In this document: positions 1-9,919 of the stretch, one piece after another | Layout of the letters: each line of letters starts with the position of its first letter | Position numbering within the stretch: the first letter of the stretch is position 1 | Origin: Albidovulum sediminicola | Lineage (GTDB): Bacteria; Pseudomonadota; Alphaproteobacteria; Rhodobacterales; Rhodobacteraceae | Direction: 5' to 3' | Length of the DNA stretch: 64,000 nt | Assembly (NCBI RefSeq): GCF_025751575.1 | Contig: NZ_JAOWLA010000008.1 | Location: 62,001-126,000, forward strand | Program-made: the position numbers and the translations under genes | Notes under the pieces: generated by a model | Told to the model about the DNA's origin: nothing | Databases searched by the model: none | The model's input: the letters and a program-made list of their open reading frames with translations, nothing else

Positions 1-1428
1 CAGCGCCGCGCCGCGCTCCATCGCCGCGGCCTCCCGGTGGACGATCTCTTGCCAGGGTTGCTCAGTGACCGAGTAGGGCAAGCGGCGCTCATCATCGTTC
101 GCCGCGTACCACAGCCCCCGTTCCCATCCCGCCGTCAGGCCAAAGACCGCGCCCGCCTCCGCCCAACGGTCGTGGAGAGCCGAACGGCGCAGGCCCCGGC
201 CCGCCTTGGGCTGCTTGTAGGGCCAGTGGATCGCAAAGACATCGGCCACCGCCTCCTCCATCCGTGCCTCCACATGCGCGGCGGCGGCGGTCAGCGGATC
301 GGCACGGGCCACGTCGATGGGCCAGAGATCGAGCGGCGCGGCGCCCTCCATCATCCAGTCCGCCAGCACCCGCCCCACCCCGGCCGAGGACATGACGCCG
401 ACCGAGTTCATTCCGGCGGCGACGAACAGCCCATCGACCTCATTGGTCTGACCGATAAGAGGCCGGCTGTCGGTGGTAAAGCTTTCCGGCCCGTTCATGA
501 AATGCTGGATGCCCGTGCGCTCAAGCGCGGGGATCAGGGCTAGGGCCGCCTCCATGAAGGGGGCGAACTGGTCCCAGTCCTCCGGCAGTTCGAGGAAGGG
601 GCGGCTGCCCTCCGGCCCGTAGGGGTTCCAGCACTTGGCCCCCGGCTCGAAACCGCCGATCACCAGCTTCCCGGCGTCGCCTTTCACGTAGATGCCCCGG
701 TCCAGGTCGCGCAGCACCGGATAGGGCTGCGGCAGGCCGGCCATCGGCTCGGTGACGATATACATGTGCTCCACCGCCTGAAGCGGCAGCGCCACGCCTG
801 CCGCCTCCGCCAGCCGTTTCGACCAGGCCCCGGCGCAGAGCGCCACGCGATCCGCCCGGATCTCGGAGCCGTCCGCAAGCCGCGCGCCGCGCGCCACACC
901 GCCTTCGACGATCAGCGCGGCGACCGCCGTGTGTTCCCGGATCTCGGCCCCCAGCGTTCGAGCCGCCTTGGCATAGGCCATACAGAGGTCGACGGGATTG
1001 ACGTTCGCGTCCTCCTCGACCCGGAGCGCGCCGAGGATGCCCGCCGTCTCCAGCCCCGGAACCCGCACCTCCTCGCCCGGAACAATCGAAGGCGTCAGGC
1101 CGAAATGCCGCCCCAGCGCGGCGATGCGGCGCAGCTCGTCCATCCGCGCCGGGTCGCGCGCCAGCCAGTAGCCGCCAGTCCGGCGGTAGCCGGTGGACAG
1201 GCCGCATTCAGCCTCAAGTCGCGGGAAAAGTTCGCCCGCGTACATCGCAAGCCGCGTCATGTTGGGCGTGGCGCGCAGCGGCCCGACGATGCCCGCCGCA
1301 TGCCAGCTGGTGCCGGAGGTCAGCCGATCGCGTTCGACCAGCAGGACCTCGCGCTCGCCCCTTCGCGCCAGGTGATAGGCGAGGCTGAGCCCGATCGCGC
1401 CGCCGCCGATGATGAGTGTTCCTGCCAT
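1..1428 (-). CDS. FAD-dependent demethylase, dimethylglycine/sarcosine dehydrogenase family (3' end outside window)
   Basis: The reading frame is open from an ATG at 1428 to the left edge (476 codons), so the C-terminus is missing. The N-terminus MAGTLIIGGGAIGLSLAYHL is a Rossmann FAD-binding loop (GGGAIG), followed by a TSWHAAG stretch where this family attaches FAD to a histidine. Around residues 297-325 GIQHFMNGPESF and then DSRPLIG are typical of dimethylglycine/sarcosine dehydrogenases. The last ~100 codons enter the aminomethyltransferase-like (GcvT) domain. Known family role: oxidative N-demethylation of methylated glycines, passing the one-carbon unit to tetrahydrofolate. It is divergent from a LysR gene and near an MttB-like methyltransferase, so a role in methylated-amine breakdown is likely; the exact substrate is not readable from sequence. 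Confidence 0.88.
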   Translation of the reverse strand, partial: MAGTLIIGGGAIGLSLAYHLARRGEREVLLVERDRLTSGTSWHAAGIVGPLRATPNMTRLAMYAGELFPRLEAECGLSTGYRRTGGYWLARDPARMDELRRIAALGRHFGLTPSIVPGEEVRVPGLETAGILGALRVEEDANVNPVDLCMAYAKAARTLGAEIREHTAVAALIVEGGVARGARLADGSEIRADRVALCAGAWSKRLAEAAGVALPLQAVEHMYIVTEPMAGLPQPYPVLRDLDRGIYVKGDAGKLVIGGFEPGAKCWNPYGPEGSRPFLELPEDWDQFAPFMEAALALIPALERTGIQHFMNGPESFTTDSRPLIGQTNEVDGLFVAAGMNSVGVMSSAGVGRVLADWMMEGAAPLDLWPIDVARADPLTAAAAHVEARMEEAVADVFAIHWPYKQPKAGRGLRRSALHDRWAEAGAVFGLTAGWERGLWYAANDDERRLPYSVTEQPWQEIVHREAAAMERGAAL

Positions 1429-1498
1429 GCGCCACCCGGTTGTGCCTGACGCCACCTGATCCCGTGCCCGGGGCATTGATCAAGCCCGCGCAAACACT

Positions 1499-1515
1499 AT
1501 TAAACTTTCTAATGA
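1499..1515. promoter_or_regulatory. Candidate LysR-type operator between divergent genes
   Basis: An ATTA-N7-TAAT imperfect palindrome (T-N11-A form) lies between the demethylase start (1428) and the LysR start (1585), where an autoregulating LysR protein would bind. The stretch also reads ATTA-N9-ATGA, a pattern that recurs at 2604-2620 ahead of the MttB-like gene. Inferred from position and symmetry only. Confidence 0.4.
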
Positions 1516-1584
1516 AAGACAGAACCTTCGCCGGATTCGGGCCGCGCGGGCGAAGGCCGCTTTCCGGCCCGGCAGGTGAAACAG

Positions 1585-2595
1585 ATGCGAAACCCCAAGG
1601 ATTCTGACCCGAAGTCAAACCAGACGCCGGATTTCAACCTCTTCCGGGCGGTCGAGATCTTCATGGCCGTGGCCGAGATGCAGCAGGTCACGACCGCGGC
1701 GCGTGCGTTGGGGATGACGCAGTCCGCGGCCTCCCAACATCTCAAAAACCTCGAAACCGCCTTTGGGGTGAAGTTCATAGACCGGTCGCACCGGCCTGTG
1801 ACACTCACCCATGCGGGCGGCATCCTGCAACGCCACGGATACCGCATCCTGAACGAGATCGAGGACCTGAAGGCCAATATCCGGCGGCTGAACGCGACCT
1901 CTCTGCCGGTCCTCAGGATGGGGCTCCTGGCCTCGATCGCGACGACGCTGACGCCGGGCCTCTTCGACTTCGCGGTGGAGGAGCTGGGCGTGCCGGAACT
2001 GATCCTGTCGGCGGGCCTTGCCATCGACCACCGCGCGGCGCTGAACGCGCGCCAGATCGACATCGCCGTGACCTCGGAACTGGTGCGCAACGACGAGGAC
2101 GACCATGTGGTCCCAATTCTGGATGAGTCATTTTATCTCGTTCTGCCAGAATCTTACGGCGGGAACCCCAAGGACATCGACGAGATCTCCTCCCGCCTGT
2201 CGCTGGTGCGCTTCGGCGTGGCCACGCCGGTCGGCCGCCGGACTGACCAGCACCTGCAACGCTGCCGCCTGCACTTCCCCCGCGCGATGGAGGCCGACCG
2301 GTCGTCCATGGTGGTGGCCGGTGTGGCGACCGGGAAATGCTTCGCGCTTCTGACGCCCTCGCTCCTGATCGACGCGGTGGCGGAGGGCATGAAGCTGCGG
2401 ATCGAACCCCTGCCCTTTCCGGGTTTCCGGCGGCGCATTCAGGTCGTCAGCCGCGACGGCGATCATCAGGCGATCGCGGAGGCGCTGGCGCGGCAATGCG
2501 CGCAGATCCTGCGGGAACACTTCGCGTTGCGCTTTCCCGCAATCGCCGATGAGGTCGAATATCACTTCCCCGCCCCGGAAGGCACGAAGGGCTAA
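1585..2595 (+). CDS. LysR-family transcriptional regulator
   Basis: A 336-residue protein starting from ATG 1585 (a GTG at 1576 in the same frame would add three residues; AGGTG at 1573-1577 is a better-placed ribosome site for the ATG). Residues ~10-70 form the LysR winged helix-turn-helix: FRAVEIFMAVAE, then TTAARALGMTQSAASQHLKN, then FGVKFIDRSHRPVTLTHAG. The remainder is the periplasmic-binding-protein-like effector domain. It is divergent from the FAD demethylase and 100 bp upstream of the MttB-like/aminotransferase pair, so it probably controls both, with a methylated amine or its breakdown product as inducer (inference). Confidence 0.9.
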   Translation: MRNPKDSDPKSNQTPDFNLFRAVEIFMAVAEMQQVTTAARALGMTQSAASQHLKNLETAFGVKFIDRSHRPVTLTHAGGILQRHGYRILNEIEDLKANIRRLNATSLPVLRMGLLASIATTLTPGLFDFAVEELGVPELILSAGLAIDHRAALNARQIDIAVTSELVRNDEDDHVVPILDESFYLVLPESYGGNPKDIDEISSRLSLVRFGVATPVGRRTDQHLQRCRLHFPRAMEADRSSMVVAGVATGKCFALLTPSLLIDAVAEGMKLRIEPLPFPGFRRRIQVVSRDGDHQAIAEALARQCAQILREHFALRFPAIADEVEYHFPAPEGTKG

Positions 2596-2601
2596 TCCCC
2601 A

Positions 2602-2620
2602 TCATTAGTAAATTCGATGA
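2602..2620. promoter_or_regulatory. Second candidate LysR operator, upstream of mttB-like gene
   Basis: TCAT..ATGA inverted half-sites with the same ATTA-N9-ATGA core as at 1499-1515, placed 76 bp before the mttB-like ATG. Two copies of one pattern flanking one regulator gene suggest a shared LysR target. Evidence is pattern-level only. Confidence 0.35.
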
Positions 2621-2695
2621 TCCACGGCACCTCTAGGCGGAAGCCTGGGCGGCTGCGTAGACTTGCCGGGACAAGGCGCAAACCCGCAGGATGCC

Positions 2696-4249
2696 ATGCA
2701 GCAGGATGACGAAACCAGGGAAAGGCCCGCGCCTCATCGCGCGGGCAGGAGCGAGAAGATCCGCGCCCGCACCGCCCGCAACGCGCTCAGCGCGCCCTAC
2801 ACGATCCGGCGGATCGGACAGGTCAGCCTGATCGATGCGGAAAGCGTCGAGATCATCGAGCGGAACGCCGACCGCATCCTGGACGAGATCGGGATGGAGT
2901 TTCGCGGCGACCCCGAAACGCTGGAGATCTTCCGCAAGCATGGCGCACGGGTCGAGGGCCAGCGCGTCCGCTTCGACCCCGGCTGGTGCCGTGACAAGAT
3001 CCGAACCGCGCCGCGCGTCTTCACCCAGCATGCGCGCAATCCGGCCCGTTCGATCCAGATCGGGGGCGATGCGCAGGTCTATTGCCCCAGCTTCGGCCCC
3101 CCCTTCGTCCATGATATCGAACGCGGCCGCCGCTACGCGACCATCGCGGATTTCCGCGATATCACCAAGATCCACCACCAGTTGGCGGCGGTGAACCACT
3201 CCGGCGGCGTGGTGGTCGAACCGGTGGACCTGCCGGTGCCGCTGCGCCACTTGCATATGGCGCATGCGCATCTGACGCTGAACGACAAGCCCTTCATGGG
3301 GGCCGTGACCGCCCCCGAGCGCGCCCGCGACACGATCGAGATGTGCAAGCTCGCCATGGGCGCGGAGTTCGTCGAGCGGAACTGCGTCCTTTATTCGGTC
3401 GTCAACACCAACGCGCCGCTGGTTCTGGACGAAACCATGCTCTGGGCGCTGAAGGAATATGCCCGCGCGGGGCAGTGCACGGTGGTGTCGCCCTTCGTCC
3501 TGGGCGGCGCGATGTCGCCCGTCACCATCGCCGGCACGCTGGCGCAGGTGCTGGCCGAGGTCATGGCCTCGGTCGCGCTGATCCAGCTCATCCGCCCCGG
3601 CGCGCCGGCGGCCTTCGGCACGTTCTTTTCGCCGATCTCGCTCAGGACCGGGGCGCCGACCTTCGGCACGCCCGAGGGCACGCAGTTCCAGATGTGCGCC
3701 AAGACGCTTGCCGACCGGCTGGGCCTGCCCTTCCATTCGGTCGGGGCGCTGACGGCCTCGAAGGTCCCGGACGCCCAGGCGGGCTACGAAAGCCAGGCGC
3801 AGCTGATGGGTGCGGCCATGGCCGGGGTCAACTTCATCATCCACGCCACCGGCTGCCTGGAGGGGCTGCTGACCACGGGCTATGAGAAGATCGTGATGGA
3901 TGCAGACCGCTGCTCGGCGATGATGCGCTTCGTCCAGGGGGTCGATTTCTCGGAATCCGCGCAAGCGATGGACGCGTTTCGGGAGGTCCCCCCCGGCGGC
4001 CACTTCCTGGGCGCGGCCCACACGCAGGCGCTTTTCGAAACCGCGCTCTGGATGGGCGAGATGTCGGACAACGGCACCTATGAGCAATGGAGCGCCGAGG
4101 GCGCGCTGTGGGAACATGAGCGCGCCGCGCTGAAGGTCAAGAAGCTGCTGGCGGACTACCAGCCGCCGGACATGGACATCGCCGTGCGCGAAGCCCTGGA
4201 CGATTTCGTCGCCCGCCGCACCCGAGAGATAGAAGGAACAAGCGCATGA
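2696..4249 (+). CDS. Non-pyrrolysine MttB-family corrinoid methyltransferase
   Basis: Belongs to the trimethylamine methyltransferase (MttB) superfamily, read from the N-terminal stretch LDEIGMEFRGDPETLEIFRK and long blocks such as HLHMAHAHLTLNDKPFMGAV and QAGYESQAQLMGAAMAGVNF. The 517-codon frame (ATG 2696, GCAGG ribosome site; an in-frame TTG at 2663 is less likely) has no in-frame amber, so it lacks the pyrrolysine of true MttB, like glycine betaine methyltransferase MtgB. Family members move a methyl group from a quaternary amine to a corrinoid protein. No corrinoid protein or reactivase is in the window. Its stop overlaps the next start (ATGA), so it is co-translated with the aminotransferase. 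Confidence 0.87.
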   Translation: MQQDDETRERPAPHRAGRSEKIRARTARNALSAPYTIRRIGQVSLIDAESVEIIERNADRILDEIGMEFRGDPETLEIFRKHGARVEGQRVRFDPGWCRDKIRTAPRVFTQHARNPARSIQIGGDAQVYCPSFGPPFVHDIERGRRYATIADFRDITKIHHQLAAVNHSGGVVVEPVDLPVPLRHLHMAHAHLTLNDKPFMGAVTAPERARDTIEMCKLAMGAEFVERNCVLYSVVNTNAPLVLDETMLWALKEYARAGQCTVVSPFVLGGAMSPVTIAGTLAQVLAEVMASVALIQLIRPGAPAAFGTFFSPISLRTGAPTFGTPEGTQFQMCAKTLADRLGLPFHSVGALTASKVPDAQAGYESQAQLMGAAMAGVNFIIHATGCLEGLLTTGYEKIVMDADRCSAMMRFVQGVDFSESAQAMDAFREVPPGGHFLGAAHTQALFETALWMGEMSDNGTYEQWSAEGALWEHERAALKVKKLLADYQPPDMDIAVREALDDFVARRTREIEGTSA

Positions 4250-5559
4250 CCCTGCCCATCGACTGGAGCCTTGAGGGCACAGCCCGCCGCCGCGACACCT
4301 ACTATGCCGCGAGCCAAAAGAAGTTCGTCCCCTTCGCGGAGCCGATGATCTTTCGCCGGGGGTCGATGCAATACCTCTGGGACGAGGCGGGGAGGAAATA
4401 CGTCGATCTTCTGGGCATGAACGTCTGTGTCTCGGTCGGGCATTCGCATCCCGTGGTGGTCAAGGCCGCGGCGGAGCAGGCCGCCGAACTGACCCATTGC
4501 ACCACGATGTTCTACCACCCCGTCCCCGCCCATCTGGCGGAGGAACTGGCGGCGACCATGCCGAAGGGGCCGAAGGGCGATATCGAGTGGGTGGTGCATT
4601 TCACCAACTCCGGCTCCGAGGCGATCGACCTCGCCATGGTGATGGCGCGCGGATACACCGGCAATCTCGACCTGCTGGCGCTCCGGAACGGCTATCATGG
4701 GCCCACCTCGGCCGCGCAGTCGGTGACCGGGATCGCGGCCTTCCGCCACCCCGGCATGCCCGGCAACGTCGCCTTCGTCGCCGAACCAAACCAGTATCGC
4801 GGCGTCTTCGGCCCCGGCACCCAGCCCTACCTGGACGAGATCGAGCGCACCATCGCCGTCGCCACCACCGGCCGCATCGCGGGGATGCTGGTGGAATCGG
4901 TGCAAGGCTACGGCGGGATCATCGAGATGCCGCCGGGCTACATGTCGGGCGCGGCGGAACGGGTGCGCGCGGCGGGCGGGCTTTACATCGCCGACGAGGT
5001 GCAGTCCGGCTTCGGGCGCACCGGCGATCACATGTGGGGCTTCGAGGCCGACGGCGTGATCCCCGATATCGTGGTCATGGCCAAGGGGATCGGCAACGGC
5101 TTCCCCCTCGGCGCGGTGGTGGCGCAACGGCAGATCGCCCAGCCGATGGCCGAGAAATTCATGTTCCACACCTATGGCGCCAACCCCACAAGCTGCGCGG
5201 CGGGCCGCGCCGTCCTTCAGGTGCTGCGCGAGGAGAGGCTTCAGCAGAACGCCAAGACCGTCGGCGGCGCGCTGCTTGAACGGCTGAACGACCTACGCCA
5301 ACGCCATCCGGCCATCGGCGACGTGCGCGGGCGCGGCCTGATGCTCGCCATCGAGATGGTGCGGGACCGCAATTCCAAGGAACCCGACCCCGAAACCACC
5401 GCAGCCGTCTTCGAGCAGTGCCGCGAAAGCGGGCTGATCCTGTCGAAGTCCGGGCCGACGCGGTCGACCCTGCGGATGGTGCCGCCGCTCTGCCTGTCGC
5501 TGGCCGATGTCGACCAGGTGTCCGAAGGACTGGACCGCGCCTTCACCAAGGCAAGGTAG
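4246..5559 (+). CDS. Class III PLP aminotransferase (AGXT2-like)
   Basis: A 437-residue class III aminotransferase. Features in order: VGHSHPVVVKA near residue 65; FTNSGSEAIDLAM at 119-131 (phosphate-binding GSE); NGYHGPT at 149-154; LYIADEVQSGFGRTG with the PLP-contacting Asp250; and the Schiff-base lysine K280 in VVMAKGIGNGFPLG. The closest familiar group is the alanine-glyoxylate aminotransferase 2 type. Coupling to an MttB-like enzyme and a demethylase suggests it deaminates a product of methylated-amine breakdown, with pyruvate or glyoxylate as acceptor (inference). Confidence 0.9.
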   Translation: MTLPIDWSLEGTARRRDTYYAASQKKFVPFAEPMIFRRGSMQYLWDEAGRKYVDLLGMNVCVSVGHSHPVVVKAAAEQAAELTHCTTMFYHPVPAHLAEELAATMPKGPKGDIEWVVHFTNSGSEAIDLAMVMARGYTGNLDLLALRNGYHGPTSAAQSVTGIAAFRHPGMPGNVAFVAEPNQYRGVFGPGTQPYLDEIERTIAVATTGRIAGMLVESVQGYGGIIEMPPGYMSGAAERVRAAGGLYIADEVQSGFGRTGDHMWGFEADGVIPDIVVMAKGIGNGFPLGAVVAQRQIAQPMAEKFMFHTYGANPTSCAAGRAVLQVLREERLQQNAKTVGGALLERLNDLRQRHPAIGDVRGRGLMLAIEMVRDRNSKEPDPETTAAVFEQCRESGLILSKSGPTRSTLRMVPPLCLSLADVDQVSEGLDRAFTKAR

Positions 5560-5564
5560 CGCCC

Positions 5565-6407
5565 CTATCCGGCGAAGGCGCGCTGCCGCTGGCGGCCAAG
5601 CCCCTCGACACCCAGTTCGATCATGTCTCCGGGACGAAGGTAGACCTGCGGATTCTGCCCCATCCCCACGCCCGGCGGCGTGCCGGTGGCGATGATGTCG
5701 CCCGGATGCAGGCTCATGAACTGCGAAAGGTACGCGATCACGGCCGCGACGCCGAAATGCATCGTCCGGGTGGAGCCGTCCTGGTACCGGCGGCCGTTGA
5801 CTTCCAGCCACATGCCCAGCGCCTGCGGGTTGGGCACCTCGTCCCGCGTCACGAGCCAGGGACCGATGGGCCCGAAGCTGTCGGCGGACTTGCCCTTCAC
5901 CCATTGGCCCGAGCGGTGCATCTGGAAGTCACGTTCCGACAGGTCGTTGACGACGCAGTAGCCCGCGACATGGTTCAGCGCCTCCGCCTCGGTGACGTAT
6001 TTCGCGGTCTTGCCGATGACCACGCCCAACTCCACCTCCTAGTCGGTCTTGACCGATCCGCGCGGGATCTCCACCCCGTCATTGGGTCCGCAGATCGCCG
6101 AGGTCGCCTTGAAGAAGACGATCGGCTCATCGGGCAGATCCATCCCGCTTTCAGCGGCATGATCGGCGTAGTTCAGGCCGATGCAGACGAACTTGCCGAC
6201 ACCACCGACGCAAGGCCCGATGCGTGGATCGCCGGTCACAAGCGGTAGCTGCGCGGGGTCAAGCGCGCGGAGTGCCTCAAGCCCCGCATCCCCCAAGACC
6301 GGCCCGGCGATATCCGTGACCGCGTCCGACAGGTCGCGAATGTTGCCCTCCGCATCCAGCATGCCGGGCTTTTCCTGCCCCGGATATCCATAGCGCAGCA
6401 GCTTCAT
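5565..6407 (-). pseudogene. Fumarylacetoacetate hydrolase-family gene with in-frame amber
   Basis: From ATG 6407 the frame reads MKLLRYGYPGQEKPG and continues with VCIGLNYADHAAESG and PIVFFKATSAICGP, then stops at TAG (6041-6039, codon 123). The same frame continues directly as EVELGVVIGKTAKYV to a normal stop at 5565, so a full 280-residue FAH-fold protein would result from one codon change. The interrupted residue precedes the metal-binding E-V-E motif and is normally Trp or Tyr; TGG, TAC or TAT can each become TAG by one base. Intact relatives hydrolyse C-C bonds in acylpyruvates, or act as dehydratases. It could be a real nonsense mutation, a sequencing error, or a suppressed codon; no suppressor or pyrrolysine gene is visible here. 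Confidence 0.85.
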
Positions 6408-6502
6408 CCCGATCCTCGCATACCCTTGCCGGAGGCCCTGGATGACACGCCCCCGCGCGCCGGTATATCCTTTTTCGCCAGCAGTCCCCTGCCAGGGGAG
6501 AC

Positions 6503-6748
6503 CTAGCCCGCGCGCGCCGCCAGATAGTCCAGAAGATCGGCGTAACTTTCCATCTGCGGATAATCGGCCTCCGGGATGTCGATCTTCAACGCCTTGGAAA
6601 GCGCGGTGACGAGGGTGAGAACATCGATTGAGTCGATGTCGAACTCTTCCCGCAGGGGCGCGGCGGGGTCGATCCGGTCGATGGCGATGTCCGGAGCGAT
6701 GCGGTTCAACTCGGCCCTGAGGATCTGCTCGATCTGATCGCGGGTCAT
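6503..6748 (-). CDS. Acyl carrier protein
   Basis: An 81-residue acidic protein with the phosphopantetheine attachment motif FDIDSID (Ser40) and downstream helix LVTALSKALKIDIPE. The start overlaps the end of the E2 gene (ATG 6748, E2 stop 6745), so it is translationally coupled to a 2-oxoacid dehydrogenase-like operon, unlike the housekeeping acpP. It probably carries an acyl group made or used by the neighbouring acyl-CoA synthetase or E1/E2 enzymes; the substrate is unknown. Confidence 0.88.
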   Translation of the reverse strand: MTRDQIEQILRAELNRIAPDIAIDRIDPAAPLREEFDIDSIDVLTLVTALSKALKIDIPEADYPQMESYADLLDYLAARAG

Positions 6749-7923
6749 AGCGCCTCCGGCTGTTGCAGGTGGGTATCGATGGCCCGCAGGAACAACGCCC
6801 CCCGGTGGCCGTCGCTGACGCGGTGATCGGCGGCAAGGGTCAGGGTCGCCATGGTGCGCGCCACCACCTGGCCTGCGACGACACAGGGGCGCGGCGCGGG
6901 CGTGCCGATGCCGACGATGGCCACCTGCGGCGGGTAGATGATGCCGAACAACCCGTCGACGCCGCGCTCGCCCAGGCTGGTCAGCGTGATCGTGGCGTCC
7001 GACAACTCGCGCGCCCGGAAGCGTCCCGCGCGCGCCCGCTGGACGAGGTCCCGCACTGCTGCCATCACCGCGTCAATATCTGATCGGTCCACGTCGAAGA
7101 TCGCGGGGGCGACAAGGCCCCTGCCCCGCAGGTTGATGGCAAGACCGATATGCGCGCCGCCAGCTGGGCGAAAGCGGCCGCCGATGTAGTGGCCCGCGAA
7201 TTCCGGGTACTTGTCCAGCGCCCTGGCCATCGCCCGCAGGTAGAGCGCCGCCGGCACCAGCCGCGCCTCGGGCGGGCGGTCAGCGTTCCGCTGCGCGACG
7301 AAATCGAGGACCGCCGTCACGTCAAGCTGGTGGGACAGGTAATAATGCGGGATCTCGCGTTTGGAGCGCGCCATGGCGGCGGCGATGGCCTGACGCATGT
7401 CTGGCGCGGGCGGCGCCCCGGCCGCGGCATCGACATCGGCAAGCCGGATTGTCCCGTCGCGGCGCGGCGCGAGGCGGCTCAGGTCGATGCCCCGTCGCGC
7501 CGCCAGCCGCCGCGCGGCGGGCGAGGCGCGGGGCCGGCGCAGTTCCGGATAGGGTTGCTCCGGCGAGGGGATATCGGGGGGCGGCACCTCGGGTTCGGTC
7601 GACGGGGGGCCAGGCTCCGCCGGCGGCGGCACCTCCGGGGCGGGCGGTTCGGGGGCCGGATCTTGCGGTTGCGGCGCCTCGGGCTCGCCCGCCGCGCGGA
7701 TCATGGCCAGGGGCGTCCCGACCGGAACCTTCTGCCCGACCCCGACCAGCCAGCCCTCCAGCCGCCCATCCTGAAAGACCTCGATCTCGATCGCGCCCTT
7801 CTGGGTTTCGACCACGGCGATGATGTCGCCGCGATGCACTTCGCCGCCCGTCGGCACCAGTTGTTCGATCAAGGTCCCGGCCTCCATATCCGCGCCGAGC
7901 GAGGGCATGAGAAACGCGCTCAT
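6745..7923 (-). CDS. Dihydrolipoamide acyltransferase (E2) of a 2-oxoacid dehydrogenase-like complex
   Basis: A 392-residue E2 starting at ATG 7923, which overlaps the E1 stop (ATGA). Domains: lipoyl domain (residues ~1-75) with the lipoylated Lys42 in [13 protein letters not shown] (ETQKG rather than the common ETDKA); a long Pro/Glu/Ala-rich linker; a peripheral subunit-binding domain ([20 protein letters not shown]); and the catalytic 2-oxoacid acyltransferase domain ending with the active-site HRVSDGHRG. It transfers an acyl group from the E1-bound intermediate to CoA. No E3 gene is present, so E3 must be shared. Acetoin- or pyruvate-type substrates are both possible. Confidence 0.9.
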   Translation of the reverse strand: MSAFLMPSLGADMEAGTLIEQLVPTGGEVHRGDIIAVVETQKGAIEIEVFQDGRLEGWLVGVGQKVPVGTPLAMIRAAGEPEAPQPQDPAPEPPAPEVPPPAEPGPPSTEPEVPPPDIPSPEQPYPELRRPRASPAARRLAARRGIDLSRLAPRRDGTIRLADVDAAAGAPPAPDMRQAIAAAMARSKREIPHYYLSHQLDVTAVLDFVAQRNADRPPEARLVPAALYLRAMARALDKYPEFAGHYIGGRFRPAGGAHIGLAINLRGRGLVAPAIFDVDRSDIDAVMAAVRDLVQRARAGRFRARELSDATITLTSLGERGVDGLFGIIYPPQVAIVGIGTPAPRPCVVAGQVVARTMATLTLAADHRVSDGHRGALFLRAIDTHLQQPEAL

Positions 7924-9919
7924 GGGCGTTCCCCCATCACGGCCATGACGGTTTCGACGATCCGCGCCGGTTGCGGGATCGCCGACTGTTCCAAATGCGC
8001 GGCGTAGGGGATCGGCACCTCGGCGCTGCACACCCGCCCAAGCGGCGCGTCGAGGTCCCAGAACGCCTCCTCCGCGAGCCGCATCCCGATCTCGGCGGCC
8101 AGGCTGCCGCTTTTCCAGCCCTCGTCCACCGCGACCGCCCGGCGCGTCTTGCGGACCGAGGTGAGGATGGTTTCCATATCGAGCGGGCGCAGGCTGCGCA
8201 GGTCAATGACCTCGGCCTCGATCCCCTGTGCGGCCAATGTCCCGGCCGCCTCCAGCGTTTTCCAAAGCGATCCGCCATAGGTCAGAAGTGTGATGTCGGT
8301 GCCTTCGCGCCGGACCACGGCGCGGTCGATGTCGACGGCGCCCGCGTTCTCGGCAAGCTCCCCATCCATGTTGTAAAGCATGACGTTTTCGAAGATCAGG
8401 ACCGGGTCAGGGTCCTGAAGCGCCGTCCAGAGCATTCCCCGCGCGTCCTCGATCGTGGCGGGTGCCAGAACCCGCAGTCCGGGGATATGGGCATACCACC
8501 CTTCGAGCGAGTGGGAATGCTGGGCCGCCAGCTGCCGCCCCGCGCCGGTCGCCATGCGGATCACGACCGGCACCCCGAACTGGCCGTTCGACATGTGCCG
8601 GAAGGTCGCGGCGGTGTTGAGGATCTGGTCCAGCGCGAGGAGCGAGAAGTTGACCGTCATCACCTCGACAATCGGGCGCATTCCGGCGATGGCGGCGCCG
8701 ATGCCCGCGCCGGTGAACCCAGATTCCGACAGCGGCGTGTCGCGGATGCGTTCAGCTCCGAAGCGATCCAGCAGCCCTTTGGAAACCGCGTAGCAGCCGC
8801 CGTAGCGCCCCACGTCTTCCCCCATCAGGAACACGCGGTCGTCCCGCTCCATCGCCTCGGTGATCGCGGCCTTGATCGCCTCGCGGTAGGTGGTGGAGAT
8901 CGGCTTGCCCGGCGGGACGAGGGCGGGCGGCTCCGGGCGGGTGTCGGAGAGGACATGCCGGGTCAGGTTTGCGACGGGTTCGTCGCTACCCGCCTCGGCG
9001 AAGGCCACCGCCGAGGCGATCTCGGCGTCTACCTCGGCGGTGATCCTGGCCACCTCATTGGCATGCAGCAGATGGTTTTCTTCCAGCCACCCCTGGAAGC
9101 GCAGGATCGGGCCCTTCTGGCGCCATTCCTCGACCTCCGCCTTGGGGCGGTAAAGCTGGGCGTCGAACATCGAATGCGCGCGGAACCGGTAGGTGCGGCA
9201 TTCGAGAAAGAAGGGCTCCCGCGTTTCGCGCATCTGGGCGATCGCCCGGCGCGCGGCGGCCTCGACCGCGACGACATCCATGCCGTCCACGACCTCGGAC
9301 GCGATCGCGTAGCTGCGGGCCTTGGCGGCGATGTCGGTCTCGGCCTCCGACAGCGACAGCGCGGTGCCCATCGCATAGCCGTTGTTTTCGCAGACGAACA
9401 ACACCGGCAGGTCCCAGAGCGAGGCGAGGTTCATCGCCTCGTGGAACTCGCCCTCCGCGACGGCGCCCTCGCCGAAGAAGCAGGCGGTCATGGCGTCGCT
9501 TCCCTGCATCCGATCGGCCAGCGCGAGGCCCGTTGCCAGCGGCAACCCGCCCCCCACGATGGCGTTGCCGCCGTAGAAGTTGTGATCGCTGCTGAACAGG
9601 TGCATCGACCCGCCGCGCCCGCCCGCGCAGCCCTCCGCCTTGCCGAACATCTCGGCCAGGACCGCGTTCATGGGAACCCCGCGCGCCAATGCATGGCCAT
9701 GCTCGCGGTAGGTCGCCACCAGCCGGTCCTTCGCCCCGAGTACCGGAATGATCCCCGCCGCGATCGCCTCTTCGCCGTCGTAAAGGTGCAGGAAGCCGCG
9801 AATCTTCTGTTCGGTGTAAAGCTCGGCGCATTTGTCCTCGAACCGGCGGATGCGGATCATCGCCTTGAGAAGCCCGCGCACATGGTCATGATCGAGATGG
9901 GGTTTGAGGCTGCCAGACG

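Noticed and set aside
2633-4117. Very long leftward frame opposite the MttB-like gene
   Set aside because: It mirrors the coding strand of a clear family member and is His/Arg/Gly-rich; an antisense shadow.
6039-6041. Amber codon in the FAH-family gene read as pyrrolysine, prompted by the nearby MttB homologue
   Set aside because: The MttB-like gene itself has no in-frame amber, no pylT/S/B/C/D gene is in the window, and the position is an aromatic residue in a non-methyltransferase. A nonsense mutation or read error is simpler.
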